Assembly: GCA_918807975.1 (NCBI GenBank)
Contig: OU964932.1
Span: 5,270,001 to 5,334,000 of the forward strand
Reading direction: 5' to 3'
DNA from: Aplidium turbinatum
Lineage: Eukaryota; Chordata; Ascidiacea; Aplousobranchia; Polyclinidae
Length of the DNA stretch: 64,000 nucleotides
The position numbers and the translations under genes were made by a program. Below the pieces are notes generated by a model. The model was not told the origin of the DNA. It saw only the letters and a list, made by a program, of their open reading frames with translations, and searched no databases. This document shows, in pieces, positions 11,376-24,084 of this stretch. How positions within the stretch are numbered: the stretch's first letter is position 1; every line of letters starts with the position of its first letter.

Positions 11376-13222
11376 TTATCAAACTTCGAATGGCTTCGTC
11401 TTTACAACTTGGAAATGGAAATGATAGACTTTCAAGAAAGTGCAGTTTGGAAAACAAAATTTGTAGACTTAAATCATCTCCTACAAAAAATTGAAATGAA
11501 AACAGATATAGATGGTTGTGACTTTCCTGCTGTTGAAAACCATGCTGAAAATATAATTCTTACAGAGTGGAACTCTCTGCCAAATTCGTTTGAAACTATG
11601 AAAAGATTTGAGGTAGCTCTGTTAACGTTGTTTGGTTCTTCATATTCGTGCGAATCTTTATTTTCGCACATGAATTTTATACAATCAAGCACACGGAATC
11701 GTCTCAGCTCAGATATGAGTGCTGCATGTGTGTTCCAGACAATTGTTCACCAGATCAAACGTCATGTAAAACCGTTCAGGTCTGCTGAATCGTAGCGTAT
11801 TACGTAATGGAATATTTCTAAAAAATGAGCAGATTGCAAGACCTGTAAAACATTGCAGCTGCAGCATAAAATTACATCTTCGTTAAATCATTAATTACTT
11901 GGACAGGTGTAAGCCAAACTTGAACAGGTGTAAGCCAAACTTGAACAGGTGTTTGAATAACTTATCATTATTACGTCACAGTAGCTGCCTACGTGCGTTT
12001 GAGATATTGCAATTTATTCTCGTCATTTTTAAAATTGTTGCTTGAAGAGTGGTCGAATATTTGGCTGTTTGCTTAGTGCTTGCCAGCTGGACGAAATTTC
12101 CGTCTTTATCCAAGTAATTTGCATTGTAGCGACAAGTTTTAGTAGCGTACGGTGTTGCGTCCCAATTTCGACAGCCAGTGTGTAGAATTTCTCGCGTTTT
12201 TGTCCCTTTTTATTTCATTAAACTATTAATCAGTTTCTTTGGGGAAACTCTGTAATCTCAAGCATTGGTCCTCGTTTTGTTTTTTCAGTCCTTTTGTTAG
12301 TGTTTAGCTAGGAGTAGGTGCTAGTTGAGATTGCAGGGCACATTTAGTTATGAGTTTGTTTGGGATTAGGGATGCTGTCAGGCATGCATTCACCATCTGA
12401 CCATATGTTTTCTATTCTTTGAAAGGAGAATCAATAGCAGTTGTATGCTTGTTTGTAAATGTGATATTGTGTTAATTATGCTGGACAAAGCCAGCTAATG
12501 ACTTGGATGAACCAAAATTGGTATGTAATGTATCTTATGTGTGCTATATGTTTTAGTGTACTGTTATGCCATTGTTTGTACACGCTACATATCTGTGTGT
12601 GTAGTTAGTAGGCTACCGGTAGACAGATTCACCGTTCTTAAATTTTGTGATTTCTCAACCCTGCAACAATTAGCGAATAACTTAAAACTACTAATTTCAA
12701 CCTCAACTCACCTAGTTAATTGTCTGTGTTTAAAATCATTTTTTTTTTTTTTCTAGAAAACCGCTTATTGTCATTTCCCTGAAGTAAAAGAAATTTGGAA
12801 CTTTTGCGTGTGGTGCAGCAGAGAGTGACAGTCAGCACGTAATTTCAATCCGTAAGGGAAGCGGGTGTCCAAGTCCACCAAACGCGCTAACTTACACAGT
12901 GGCTATTTTTACAGAAATACAATTCTGGAATAGACGTTTCCAGAAGAGTGTTTCTTTCGGTCATTACATACAGACGAACGGATCCGGGAATCTTATGTTA
13001 CAATTTTCCCATGAAGAGATTATGGTTTACCGCTGTGACCAATGTGTGAAGCTAAAAACTACGGATTACCAACCAAGGATAATAAGACTTGCAGAGAAGA
13101 TGCAGCAGCAAGTTTCGCATTAACATGTAATTGAATGTATGACCCACTTTTGCTTTTTTAAGGATTAAGGTCTCTTTTGTGACCCATGCACTAAAAAAAA
13201 ATTCGCCATCCCTGGTCTAGTG

Positions 13223-14300
13223 CAATTCACTATTGCCACAGCGAACTCACAGCATCAGGCTAAAACAGATCATTAAAATCTACATTGTGAAGTAAGCAAC
13301 GATCATGCTGCTAAAAGCGAGACTCAATGTGTCATCGGAGCGTAGTTACGCCAGCAACGGTTCTGCTGTCATTAGGGGTTAAGGAAAAACCTTGAACCTC
13401 TGGTTATTAAACTTTTAATACATAAAAAACTTAGAATCCTTGCAGCACAATTAAGCTGCTGTTAGCGTTACAAATCCCTAAAAAACGGCAAAAATTCTTA
13501 AAGATACGCACAAATTCTTATAGCAAAACCGCAGAGACCAAAAAGGCCTCTAGATTTCGCAACGGCAATAAGACGCAAGGAAACATAAGAAAAGCCGCAG
13601 GCCCTACCCCCTACGTAAGGGATGGCTATCTACCAGACAAGTAAAGGATACTTTATGCAAAAATGTTGCAAGGTTTTTTCTAATTATTGAAAGAATTATT
13701 GTTTTATACCAACGATAGCCCAAAACTTGCTCTAAACAACTATTTTAAAATTTATCTAAAGCAGTGGTTTTCAACCGGGGGTTTGCAAAGCGTCTCAGGC
13801 GTCCTTGAAATTTTCCGAAATTACTGCATCGTTGATAAATTAAGATATTTAAAAACGATTGGTTATGCTTTATTTGTGGTGCGTTTTTGGAGTTTCAAAA
13901 GGTGTTGCACAAAGGTTTGGCTTGCTAACTCACCAAATTCTTATTTAAAAAGTTAAATCTTTTTAAAAGGCTACCTGTGTTTAACTTATTTCTTTTAGAG
14001 AGAGCAGAATTATTGATCCATGCTTCAGAAATGCAAAGTTGAACAACCTACTAGTCAAGGTTACCAGATATATATATTTTTTTAATTTCATGCTCATTTG
14101 CTTCTGAAAAGTAGCCCAAAAATATTCTAATTTAGCCTACGACAAATTGCGCAAAATATAGTAAAATCGAAAAAACTTTCGGTAAAAATGAAACGAAAAT
14201 AACTGCAACTGCTAAAATTTGCTTGCCACTCAAAAATTAAACTAGCCCAATTCCGCCGAAAAGCCGCGCAACTGGCAACCCCCTCTACTGGCACTCACAA
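13223..14300. other. Gene-free stretch with hAT-type and other MITE ends
   Basis: One hAT-like terminus, CAGTGGTTTTCAACCGGGGG, starts near 13762 without a clear partner. A possible short MITE spans about 14057-14283, between GGTTACCAG and CTGGCAACC. No coding exon was found. Confidence 0.35.
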
Positions 14301-14306
14301 TTTGTC

Positions 14307-17300
14307 ATGACTGTAAATACAACGAAATGTATTTACATGACTGTAAATACAACAAAACGCTTTGAACGTGACGATCAATTGAAGCAAAAATATGCATCAA
14401 AAATGCAGGAGTATCTAGAAAACAACCATGCAGAGGTTGTAAACGAATCAAATAGTGATGATGAAGGAGGTCAAAAACGTGTTTGGTACTTGCCACATCA
14501 TCCAGTGATTCATCCCCGCAAACCAGACAAAGTCAGAATAGTGTTTGACTGCGCTGCTCAGCACAGAGGGGTAGCTTTAAATGACGCCTTGCTGCAAGGT
14601 CCTGATCTTGTAAATAGCCTTGTTAGTGTATTGACGTGCTTTCGCAGAGAGCCAATTGCCTTGGTAGCAGATGTAGAAGCGATGTTTCATCAAGTTAAAA
14701 TAAAAGAACATGACAAAGATGCATTTCGTTTTCTTTGGTGGCCTGGAGGAGATCTTTCTAAACCTCCCGTCAGCCATCGTATGCTGGTACACATCTTTGG
14801 TGCTACATCTTCGCCTTGTTGTGCGACCTTCTGCCTGAGGCAAACTGAACAAGAGTTCGGTTCAAACTTCAACTCTGCTACATGTGATGTTGTTAAAAAT
14901 GATTTTTATGTAGACGATTGTCTAACGTCTGCTAGTTCTGTAGATGACGCTCTTCTTTTAGTCAAACAGCTTAGAGAGTTGCTTCAAATTGGTGGCTTTA
15001 ACCTTACAAAATGGATTTCAACGAGTCAGGAAGTTCTTAAAACTATTCCTGAAAATGATAGAGCGATATCTGTTATGAATGTTGATCTCAACAGTCCGTT
15101 GAAGGAACGTGTGCTAGGTGTTTCTTGGAACGTTTCCAATGACCAGTTTTCGTTTCAGGTTTCAGACAATTTTGAGTTGAAAACGTTTACGAGACGTTCC
15201 ATTCTATCTGCTGTTAATTCTCTGTATGACCCATTGGGATTCATTGCTCCAGTCGTGCTGACTGCTAGAATTCTGCAGCAAAAAATCATTCAGCAAAAAC
15301 TTGGCTGGGATGATCAACTGCGGAATTCAGATGTGCTTGAGTGGCAAACATGGTTTAAGCAACTGCATGATCTTGGCGAGTTGAATTTATTTCGTTGTTT
15401 TAAACCTCTTAACTTTGGTAAAGTTGTTAGTCATCAACTTCATCACTTTTTGGATGCTTCTGTTCAAGGTTACGGGTTTGTATCTTACTTGCGCCTGGTC
15501 GACGATACGGGATCTATTCATTGTTCCTTTATGTGTGGCAAAGCTAAAGTTACACCACCCAAATCAGAAAGTATTCCAAGACTGGAACTTGTAGCAGCGG
15601 TGTTAGCAGTTAAAGCCGACAAATGGCTTCGTTCTCAACTTGATTATTCAAACTGTCAGTCAATCTTTTGGGCTGACTCTAGTGCGGTAAGAAGGAGTAT
15701 TAATAATGAAAACAAACAATTTAGGACCTTTGTGTCAAACCGTTTGGCAAAAATTCATCGACAAACTACGCCTTCCCAATGGAGGCACGTCAATTCTCAT
15801 ATCAATCCAGCCGACGATGCATCTCGCGGCCTATCTGTAATTCAGTTGTTGAAGTCTCGATGGCTAAAAGCTCCGAAGTTATTGTGGAAAACAGAAGACT
15901 TCTGGCCTTCTATTCCCGCTTCAGAAGTAGCCTGAATTTTGAGTCTCTTCCTTTAGATTTTCAGCCTCTTGCACCTAATATTGTCTCTGCAGTTCAGGTA
16001 AGTCAGACAGTAGCCGTAGACAATCTAATTAGTTATTTTTCGACCTTGCACCGTTTAAAAAAGGCCACAGCATGGCTAAAACGGTTTTGCAAGTTTGTCC
16101 AAGACAGGTCTTTTGTAACTCCAGGACGTCTTACTGCTGATGCAAGTTTGTCCAAGACAGGTCTTCTGTAACTCCAGGACGTCTTACTGCTGATGAACTG
16201 TACATCGCTGAGTTACGTCTCATATCTTATGTACAGAAGCAAGTCTTTTCGCCTGTGTTTGTAATTCTTAAGAAATTTTCTTCTTCTTCTAGCAAAGCAC
16301 TCAAAAGGGAATTAAAGAGTCTTCCGAATCTTCGATGTGTTTCGAAGTTGAGTCCATGCCTGATGAGTGGTGTTCTTCGAGTTGGTGGACAGTTAGAAAA
16401 TGCACCGATACTTTTCGAATCCAAACACCCAGCAGTATTGCCCTATCAACATCATTTGACAACTTTGTTCATTCGAAACCACCATGTCCTGGTTGGCCAT
16501 TCTGGTATGTCCCATACATGGACATCGCTTCGCCAACGTTTTTGGATCATAAAGGGTGGAGCTGCTGTCAGAAAAGAAATTAGTAAGTGTGTTCTGTGTT
16601 GCAAACGTAGCGCACTTGGTTCTCAGCAACTTATGTCAGCTTTTCCTCCTGCTCGTCTGAAACCGGATGAGCCTCCTTTCTCACATGTAGGAATAGATTA
16701 TTTTGGTCCATTCTATACTAAACGTGCGCGCAGTTTAGAAAAGCGTTACGGGTGTGTCTTTTCATGCCTCACCATGAGAGCCGTCCATGTTGAAGTCGCT
16801 CCTGATCTTTCCACCGATTCCTTCATCAACACTTTTCGCCGTTTTGTCAGCCGCAGAGGTAAACCCAAAGAAGTGTTTTCCGACAACGGTAGCAACTTTG
16901 TTGGAGCCGAGAGAATTTTGCGAGAATCTCTTTAAGCTCTTAATCAAGAAAATATAGGCACGTTCTTTCGACAAGAACAAATAAAATGGAATTTTAACCC
17001 ACCAACAGCTAGCCATATGGGGGGAGCTTGGGAAAGGATGATTCGTTCAATCCGCCGAATTTTTAATGTCCTGTTAAAGTCACAAACCCTTACAGATGAT
17101 GTTTTGCACACCCTATTCCTTGAAGTTGAGAAAATTCTTAATTCTCGTCCTTTAGTTCCCGTTGTTATTGATCCAACCGCCGACGAGATTCTTACGCCAA
17201 ATCACTTGTTATTACTGAGACCAGAAAGCAATTTGCCGCCAGGCTTGTTTAACCAAAAAGATAATTACATAAGGCGTCGTTGGAGACAAGTCCAATACCT

Positions 17301-17806
17301 GGCAGATCAATTTTGGAAAAGGTGGTCTCGCGAGTACCTTCCAACCATTGCCTTACGCCAAAAGTGGCCAGACGTGAAACGTAACCTTCACCAAGACGAT
17401 ATCGTTCTTGTTGTTGACAACAATGTTCCTCGTGGAAGATGGAGAATGGGTCGCGTTACCAGATCCTTTCCTGACAAAAAAGAAGTCGTTCGAATTGTAG
17501 AAGTTCTCACGCAGTCGGGAAGTATTCAACGGCCTATAGCAAAACTGTGCCTCATCCAGGAAGCAGATGGGATCGCCTCGAAAGAAGATGACATTACGGA
17601 CATAGTAAAAGAACAATGATTGACATTATGTTTGGTAGCATGCTTACAACGAGAGACACTAAATGAGTTGTATGCACATACCTAGGCCTAATTATGTACT
17701 GTATATGTAAAGGACACTTGTTTGTAGTAGTGTAACATAGAAGTAGTGATGTTTGCGTGTTTGTAAAATGTATCTCATCCCTCGTTAGCATTTTAAGGGG
17801 GAGGAT
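14307..17806 (+). mobile_element. BEL/Pao LTR retrotransposon, pol region and 3' end (broken, 5' part missing)
   Basis: The pol region is recognisable in order: reverse transcriptase of Pao type (VVKNDFYVDDCLTSA near 14890), an RNase H-like region (about 15450-15800), integrase zinc-binding (about 16430-16640), integrase core (GIDYFGPFYTKRARS near 16690; VFSDNGSNFVGAE near 16875) and the C-terminal DUF5641-like domain (about 17260-17560). The gag region and 5' LTR are absent. The element is an old, broken copy with a few disruptions. A purine-rich tract (about 17795-17805) marks the border of the 3' LTR. Confidence 0.9.
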
Positions 17807-18458
17807 GTAACATCACTTTTGTGAATATAAAAATTGTGTGAGCGAAATCAAAACTTTCCTATCTGGAAATTTGGTTGTCTGTTGGATTACAGAAACAACA
17901 TTTAAATTCTCCCTTTGTCTGTAGCGTCCGGAAAAAACAAGTCTATTAACTATCTTAGATTCTGACAGTTTTCAGACTAAAGGAGTCTATGCCTCCTTTA
18001 GTCATATGGTGGCGCCCATATTTCTGAAATTGTGTTATTTTTAACTTTCAACGCATCGAAAATAGCCTGTGTTGTCGGATTCTTTCCAGTTGATTAATTA
18101 TTGTGAGATTACATCTGTGTATACATTGGCATAGCACAGTTTGACGTTAATTCTATGCTAAATGGGTTCACTTGTTTGTAAACGTATTTCTTTGTGTCAA
18201 TTTCTTAAAGATTCGTTGTATTGTGAAATACTCAGCATTAACGTCAACGAACGGCCTTTTTATGCAACTGTAACGTTTTTACATTCAGCATCAGGAATAG
18301 CCTTTTTCCTAATTCATGGCTTTAAATAGAAGAACTTCGCATTATTTCTCAAATTCTGCAATAGTAGCTCATCTACGCGAACATTCCTTTGCGTCAATTT
18401 CACACGTATGAACGGATAGAATTGTTTAGCAGTTTAGAAATAGATTACTGTATTTGTT
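17807..18458 (+). repeat. Putative 3' LTR of the BEL/Pao element (end not placed)
   Basis: The sequence just after the polypurine tract AAGGGGGAGGA begins TGTAACATCACTT, a typical LTR start. Without a second LTR in the window I cannot fix its end. A MITE begins at about 18459, in or just beyond it. Confidence 0.5.
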
Positions 18459-18892
18459 AACTGAGCCATGGCCACCTAAAGATACGGCCTGATTTGTCAC
18501 ATTTTGCAGAAATTTCCAGGTTTTTCTAACTTTGGGCGAACGTTTAAATAAATTTTTCTAAAATTTAGATTTTTACGCTTTCTTTATTCTTTTCCCCAGA
18601 TGACACAATAGGTTTTAACATCCTCACATGTTGAAAAACAAAGAAAATTTGATTTTGTAGATTTTAGTCAGACTGTTAATTTTCAATAACAGTCTGATTT
18701 TGCGTTTTTCAACTTACTTTTTCTCATTTGCTTCTGCTTCCCCAAGGCAACAAAAAAGTTTTTTGTCATTAGGAAACCGCAAAAAGTAAAAACATCACAA
18801 AAAATGTCAGTCAAGCACTAGCAGTAGCTGTAATCAAAATCTGCAAAATGTGACAAATCAGGCCGCATCTCCAGGTGGCCATGACTGAGCTA
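18459..18892. mobile_element. MITE with CTGAGCCATGGCCACC inverted ends
   Basis: Inverted arms of about 55 bp (CTGAGCCATGGCCACCTAAA ... CTGATTTGTCACATTTTGCA on the left, the complement at 18838-18890) enclose about 320 bp without coding potential. An internal hairpin lies near 18665-18710, with arms CAGACTGTTA and TAACAGTCTG. The family was not identified. Confidence 0.6.
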
Positions 18893-19533
18893 TTGAAATG
18901 AACTCTTGATCGTAATTTAAGAAAGGTAATATTAGACTTTCTGGAGTATTTGTTAACTATGATTCTATTCTATTTGAATAAGTCGTGATATAATGCTTAG
19001 GCGTATCACCTTGTAAATGCATTCTGGAAAAAGGGTTGTCAACAACCGGTAAATATGATTTTCATTTTATTCATAGTTTGTCTCATTTGTTAACCAGCCG
19101 TATATCTTTTATGAAATTTAACATACCAAACGTATGATGTCTATATTGTTGTAACTGTTTATTATTATTATACGTTTTCGTATTCGTAAAGTCACGGTTA
19201 TTTTCCTCAGAGAAAAACCGCGACCTGACGAGGACAAATTGATTGCTTCGAAGACAATTGCGCGTTTTTCCAACATAGAACAATCATCCCAGCTTGTTGG
19301 TGGTATGCGAGCAGACAAATTCGAGTGGAATCACCTCAGTGTAGATCGGGTGTTTTAACATCAGTCAACCCGCACCGCTATACGATCTTACACCCCCCTG
19401 TCAATGCCCCTGCTCTTCAGAACTTATGAAACATATTTTTCCGTTGTTGGAAGTCGCAAAATACTAAAATTTCAGATATTTTTTGTTAGGGGTTTGCGAC
19501 CGCCTTGTGGACACCAAAAAGGGTCCTCTAAAC
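18893..19533. other. Gene-free stretch
   Basis: I see no gene. The part up to about 19080 may still belong to the BEL/Pao LTR region or its flank. Confidence 0.25.
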
Positions 19534-19695
19534 CAAGGGCTTCCCAAACTGGGGGTCGCAACCCCGCAAGGGGTCGCGTAACGAACTTCAGGGGTCGCAG
19601 AGAGTGTACCAATTTTACTCAAAGTAGGCTACTGAATATTAACATTTCTGTGCAAGTTAGTAACTGTATTGGGAGTCGCGCTCTCAGTACGCGTA

Positions 19696-21464
19696 GGGGA
19701 GAGTGTCCAACAGTGCCCCGCTTTTTGGAAAATTGAGGTTTAGACATAAAAAAAAAAATTTTTTCAATTTTTTTTTCTATTATGAAACTTCCTCCTTTTC
19801 TTTAGTATTTCCACATAAAAAAAAGTTTAAAAGTTTTACACAAACTTCATAATCAGGCGTTAAAAATCACCTGTCAAAGTGGGGCACTGTTGGATCCTAC
19901 CCGGGGCACTGTTGGATACCATATCCAACAGTGCCTCTATCAAAGTAATTGGTGTCTTTAGTTGCAATGTTGAGCCACTCTTTTTGCAATGATTACCCTA
20001 GGTATGAAACTTGTGTTAGTACCGGTATTGTTTTACATGATGGATGTCACTGAGCTGGTCAGGTCAAGACAAAACCTTTTAAAAGTGGTACATATGCTAC
20101 ACAATTATCACAGACACAACATATAACAGCAACAATTATCATAATATGTAGGACACGCTATCTGCCCGTCGTGGTGACTGTGCTTAAACGAAATAATGCG
20201 AATAGGTTCCAAGGAACCATGCGAACACACTGAGCTGTAGTTTATAGAACAGCCCAAGTTGCTGTAATTACTTTTTTAAAAGCTTTGGTGTTATGACCTA
20301 AACCCTAACTACCAATTGCAATAAGGAAGGTGTTTATTCAACAGTCAATCAGTGAAAGAACATGCAATAATAGCCCCGATAGCTCAATTGGTTAGCGCGT
20401 CACTTCTGGAACGAAGAAGCTTCAAGATCAAGCAGCGCTGGTTCGACTCTCGGGGTGTGCGCTTGAGCAACGCAGGTTAAGGACTGCTCTCCATTCAGCG
20501 GCATCTAATGGATGGAATAGTTCACCGGCAACAAGACTTCAACAATCGGAAACTTCATTCTGTCAATCTCGGTGACCGGGCCTGCGTCTGTGATTCAAAG
20601 CCTCTACTCTACAAGCATGCGAAGCTGCCAGGATTAAGTTCTGCAAGAAGCTTTCCCAGTCCGAGGATAAAAATGCAATCAATCAATCAATGCAGGAGAT
20701 TAAAGACATCATTGATTTGGCCACATGGAAGGTATGATTAACACAAGATACAGACACAACACACTTTGGTAGGCCTATATTGGCATGTGGTTCACAAAAA
20801 ATGGCTTGGTTTATGGAGCAAAATAACCAAATTTGACAGACAAAATTACTAAACAATAGGCCAACATATAGTTCAGGCACGAAGCTTCTTCCACAGCCGA
20901 AACTTAGAAACACAGGCTACCAAAAACTCCCCAACACCTATAATATTGTTGATATAACATAAAATGTTGATAATCATTTTGGCACTGCATATTGATTAAT
21001 ACAATCTCATAGCTTCCAACAGTGCTCCACCGGGGCATTGTAGGAGACCTCAGGGTGGGGCACTGTAGGAGACCTCAGGGTGGGGCACTGTTGGAGCCAC
21101 GGGCCTACAAGACAAGATGGCGTCAGTTTTTTTTACCGAGGCCTACGATCTGAAACGTTATTACTGAAACCTAGTCTAGTGACTGACCAAGCATGAAAAA
21201 CTTGTGAAGCATCTCTGAAGCCACCGTAAAAACTGCAACAAAAAAAGTTATAAAGTTCTGAAAATTTACTTTTTACCCCCTAAAACAAACTTTCATTTCT
21301 GCCAACAACAAGCAATGACTTATTTCTGCCTAACTTAGTTTCAGCAGCTTCTACGGACCACGTGACCATGGTAATGCACAGTTGAGTGAATAATTTGTCA
21401 CGGATTGCGAAAAACGCTGGGAGGGGCACTGTAGGCACCCGGGGCACTGTTGGGCAATCTCCCC
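19696..21464. mobile_element. TIR element with GGGGAGAGTG ends and internal GGGGCACTGT repeats
   Basis: The left end GGGGAGAGTGTCCAACAGTG and the right end, complement GGGGAGATTGCCCAACAGTG, are inverted repeats flanked by TA. The word GGGGCACTGTTGG recurs inside (near 19880, 19903, 21055, 21083 and 21442), much as TGGGGCAAAG does in the 3232-4018 element. No transposase is present. It carries a SINE at 20373-20695 and lies inside the hAT element. Confidence 0.6.
20373..20695 (+). repeat. tRNA-derived SINE, near full length
   Basis: The head has a pol III box A (TAGCTCAATTGGTTAGCGCG) and box B (GGTTCGACTCT). The flanking CCCCGA and TCGGGG can pair as an acceptor-like stem. The gap between the boxes is longer than in a normal tRNA. 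A conserved body (GGACTGCTCTCCATTCAGCG ... GAAGCTTTCCCAG) and an ATCAATCAATCAATG tail follow. Confidence 0.85.
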
Positions 21465-21599
21465 TATATGTTCGCAAATTGATGTGGTAAAACTGAATCG
21501 GAATTTAAAACCCTTTTATTGCAATGTGAAGTAAGATGGCTTTTAAAAGTTGAAGCTAAAAAGATTAACTTACATTAGTGTTGAAAATTGAAATCGTGA

Positions 21600-22150
21600 T
21601 TTTCCTAACGAAAAAAATGCAGACTTTGCCCACCATTTTCGCAATGACATCTGGTTCTTGAAATTATGCTATTTATCAGATTTGCTTAATAAACTGAACG
21701 AACTTAAGTTGTTCCTCCATAGAGAAAACATCTATGTTTTTACATTGAAATCTAAAATCAAAGCGTTCATCTAAACATCTGGAAACAAAAAGTTGAAAAT
21801 GATTCACTTGCATTGTTCTCATTTACTGAAAAGTTTTTGGTTAACAATGATGTGAAATTAAACTTTATTAAGCCTTTGGTTATTAAACGTTTGTCAAATC
21901 TGTTAAAACAGTTTCAGAAGTATTTTCTTCCAGAATTGGACAATACCAAATTATATTGAATTTAAAACCTATTTGCAACGTAAAAACCAAGCAGCTGTAG
22001 CCTACCGAGCACTTCTCTCAGGAAGATCTTACTGATCTATCTTCTGACTTTAAGTTTAAATTTTGTGGAAATTTATAAATTTTATGCAAAATACCTTCAC
22101 ACTTTTTGGCGTAACGTTAAAGCGGAATATCTACCTACCATTACATGATT
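21600..22150 (+). pseudogene. hAT transposase relic
   Basis: Scattered frames read like the middle of a ZBED-type hAT transposase: NDIWFLKLCYLSDLLNKLNE, then FTLKSKIKAF, and further on FWRNVKAEY. Many stops and frame changes separate them. They support the hAT assignment of the surrounding element. Confidence 0.5.
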
Positions 22151-23041
22151 CAGCAATAGGCCTCATCGCACTCCTGTCGTTTGTTTTGACGTATTTGTCT
22201 TGAAAATTTTCAGCAGAGGAAACTGTGGCCAATGCTGGGCACTCGTTGAGAGGATCGCCTCACCAACGACGCAATTGCAAAGATCAGGTAAAGTCTCCCA
22301 CAACCCAGCAAACATTGATTTAGAATCGTGGGAACAACTTGCCAGTGATAGGTCGATCTGAAGAAAGAGAACGAGAGAAGGCACGGAATGTTTTCGAAAA
22401 AAAAAAAGGATACAAAAGGCTCAGAAAAAATAAAACATTAAAATAAGCTAATACAAGCACGTTCCCAACTCTCCATACAACGTAACTTTTGCCCACGTCT
22501 TTTCCACTACAGACTAGGTGTCCAAAGCCACATCCGACTGGAAAATAAAGCCAATGCTCGCACACGAGCTGGAGCCTACCTACGACGACATTGGTGCGAG
22601 TCAGCGTTTTCAACGTTGATGAACAAAGACCATCAAAGCTAAGCAACGTTGAAACCGCCTTGGAACCAATATGCCACGGCTGGACTTGCTTTGTAGCAAA
22701 AAAATGGTCACATCTGTACCGACTGCTGTCTCGTATTCGTCACCAGCCAATATTCTGCAGTGCAGACCAATGTTCTCATAATTCTACTGTTTAGCCTACT
22801 TTCAAGTTTTAATATTATTACCATTGCGTCTGGCAGCACTCGCCAAGGATGACTGATTTCGCCTATAAAACAGACTGGTGTGGTAATCTTGCAGCCACCC
22901 CAGAAATGTTACACATCCACTTGAGTAAATGTGTTTGGTTCCTTGTTGTGCTTCCAGTAGGCTGCAAAACCTTTCCATCAATATCACAAATGTAGGCCTA
23001 GGCTATATTTTGCACTATTTATCACTTTAACGTGGTTTTAC
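22151..23041. other. Unassigned part of the decayed hAT region
   Basis: No coding exon is recognised. Short open frames here show no family similarity that I can name. Confidence 0.25.
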
Positions 23042-23420
23042 AGAAGTTGTGGTATGTGGTTTTACAGAAGAATGCTCAGGATTTCATATACGGATCACAT
23101 CACAAATGCAGAAGTTTTGAACCAAGTACATCAAGATAAGGAACTATTGAACAACATAACTCAAAGGCAACTCAAATTTCTCGGTCACATTATCAGAAAG
23201 GAAGATTTCGAAAATCTCTGTCTTAGCGGCCGCCTTCTCGGGAAACGTGCTCGTGGCAGACAAAGAACAACATTTATATCCAATTTCAATACATCAATCA
23301 GCCAACCAAGAACACTTTGGGACACTGCGCGACAAAGGGAACACTGGAGAAATTTACGAACTGAGCATCTAGTTCATCAAAGGCCGCATCGGCTATGATA
23401 CTGTTGATGATGATCACTTT
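23042..23420 (+). pseudogene. 3' end of a non-LTR retrotransposon ORF2 (RTE-like)
   Basis: A frame of about 114 codons ends at 23398. It carries the typical C-terminal sequence of RTE-type endonuclease/reverse transcriptase proteins: MWFYRRMLRISYTDHITNAE, then QLKFLGHIIRKEDFENL and GKRARGRQRT. It is followed by a TGATGATGAT-like 3' tail. The copy is 5'-truncated, as LINE copies usually are. Confidence 0.75.
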
Positions 23421-23756
23421 AACTGTGAAGGGTCGCGAAAAATTTTAGGAGATTAAAAGGGGTCGTGAGCAAAAAAGTTTGGGAAGCCCTGCAGTCTAAA
23501 CAATAAGTTTGAGAGGTTGAAACTTGACTTTAATCCAAACATATACCGGTATTTAAATGAAAAACGTATCTGCTTTGCAAACTCTGTGAAATATTTAGAA
23601 GTAGGCTAATAATTAACGACTTGCTATCCGGTGATGAAGATATGAAACGACAATTACCGTCGTTTTATTGTGCTGAAAACATGTTAAAAGCAAGGTTTTC
23701 CAAATGTTTGATTGCTGTTAAAAATGTGTTTAATTCGTTCCTATTGTATAAATTTC

Positions 23757-24084
23757 GCTCCGATAGCTCAGTTGGTTAGCGCGCGACTTCTGGAACGAAG
23801 AAGCTTCAAGATCAAGCTGCGCTGGTTCGACTCTTATGGGGTGTGCGCTTGAGCAACCCACGTTAAGGACTGCTCTCCATTCAGCGCCATCTAATGGAAG
23901 GAAAAATTCCCAGGCAACAAAGACTTCAACAATGGGAAACTCTACTATATGTCAATCTCGGTGACCGGGCCTGCGACATTGATTCAAAGCCTTTACAAGT
24001 AGCCTATGCGAAACTGCCAGGATTAAGCTCTGCAAGAAGCTTTCCCAGCCCGAGGATAAAAATTGAATCAATCAATATATGCCT
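23757..24084 (+). repeat. tRNA-derived SINE, near full length
   Basis: Same family as 20373-20695, with box A (TAGCTCAGTTGGTTAGCGCG), box B (GGTTCGACTC), the conserved body and an ATCAATCAAT tail. A few substitutions distinguish it. Confidence 0.85.

Larger units (their letters stand above)
8826..13123 (+). pseudogene. hAT transposase remnant (ZBED5/FAM200-like), three separated pieces
   Basis: Piece 1 (about 8840-9310) reads RFVELLEEVQLFLAEKNQ...WLNDLHFFADFTMHCNKLN and then VDLEQGQLKYFSQLLKHF, with stops and a frame change. Piece 2 (11376-11795), after the inserted element, reads SNFEWLRLYNLEMEMIDFQ and then the hAT dimerisation block LLTLFGSSYSCESLFSHMN followed by RNRLSS. Piece 3 (about 13040-13123) reads CVKLKTTDYQPRIIRLAEK, the family's usual C-terminus. 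Between pieces 2 and 3 lie 1.2 kb of non-coding sequence, an intron or another insertion. The DNA-binding BED region and first catalytic block are absent. Confidence 0.75.
8632..13214 (+). mobile_element. hAT DNA transposon with 8-bp target duplication, split by a second element
   Basis: The ends are the inverted pair CGGGGATGGC (8632) and GCCATCCCTG (13214), matching the hAT terminus CAGGGATGGC. They are flanked by perfect 8-bp duplications GTCTAGTG (8624-8631 and 13215-13222). Inside are blocks of a ZBED5/FAM200-like hAT transposase in order, but its N-terminal third is missing. A 2.07-kb element (9311-11375) interrupts the coding region. The copy is internally deleted and non-autonomous, but its boundaries are exact. 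Confidence 0.85.
19534..23493 (+). mobile_element. Decayed hAT element with nested insertions
   Basis: The left end CAAGGGCTTCCCAAACTGGG and the right end GTTTGGGAAGCCCTGCA are inverted partners. They are flanked by CTCTAAAC and GTCTAAAC, a 7 of 8 match for a hAT target duplication. Both ends carry the GGGGTCGC-type subterminal word common in hAT elements. Inside are hAT transposase relics (21600-22150), a second TIR element (19696-21464) with a SINE inside it, and a LINE scrap (23042-23420). Confidence 0.6.

Noticed and set aside
22320-22646. Minus-strand frame of 108 codons in the decayed hAT region
   Set aside because: No family similarity, poly-A/T stretches inside, and the region is old transposon sequence.
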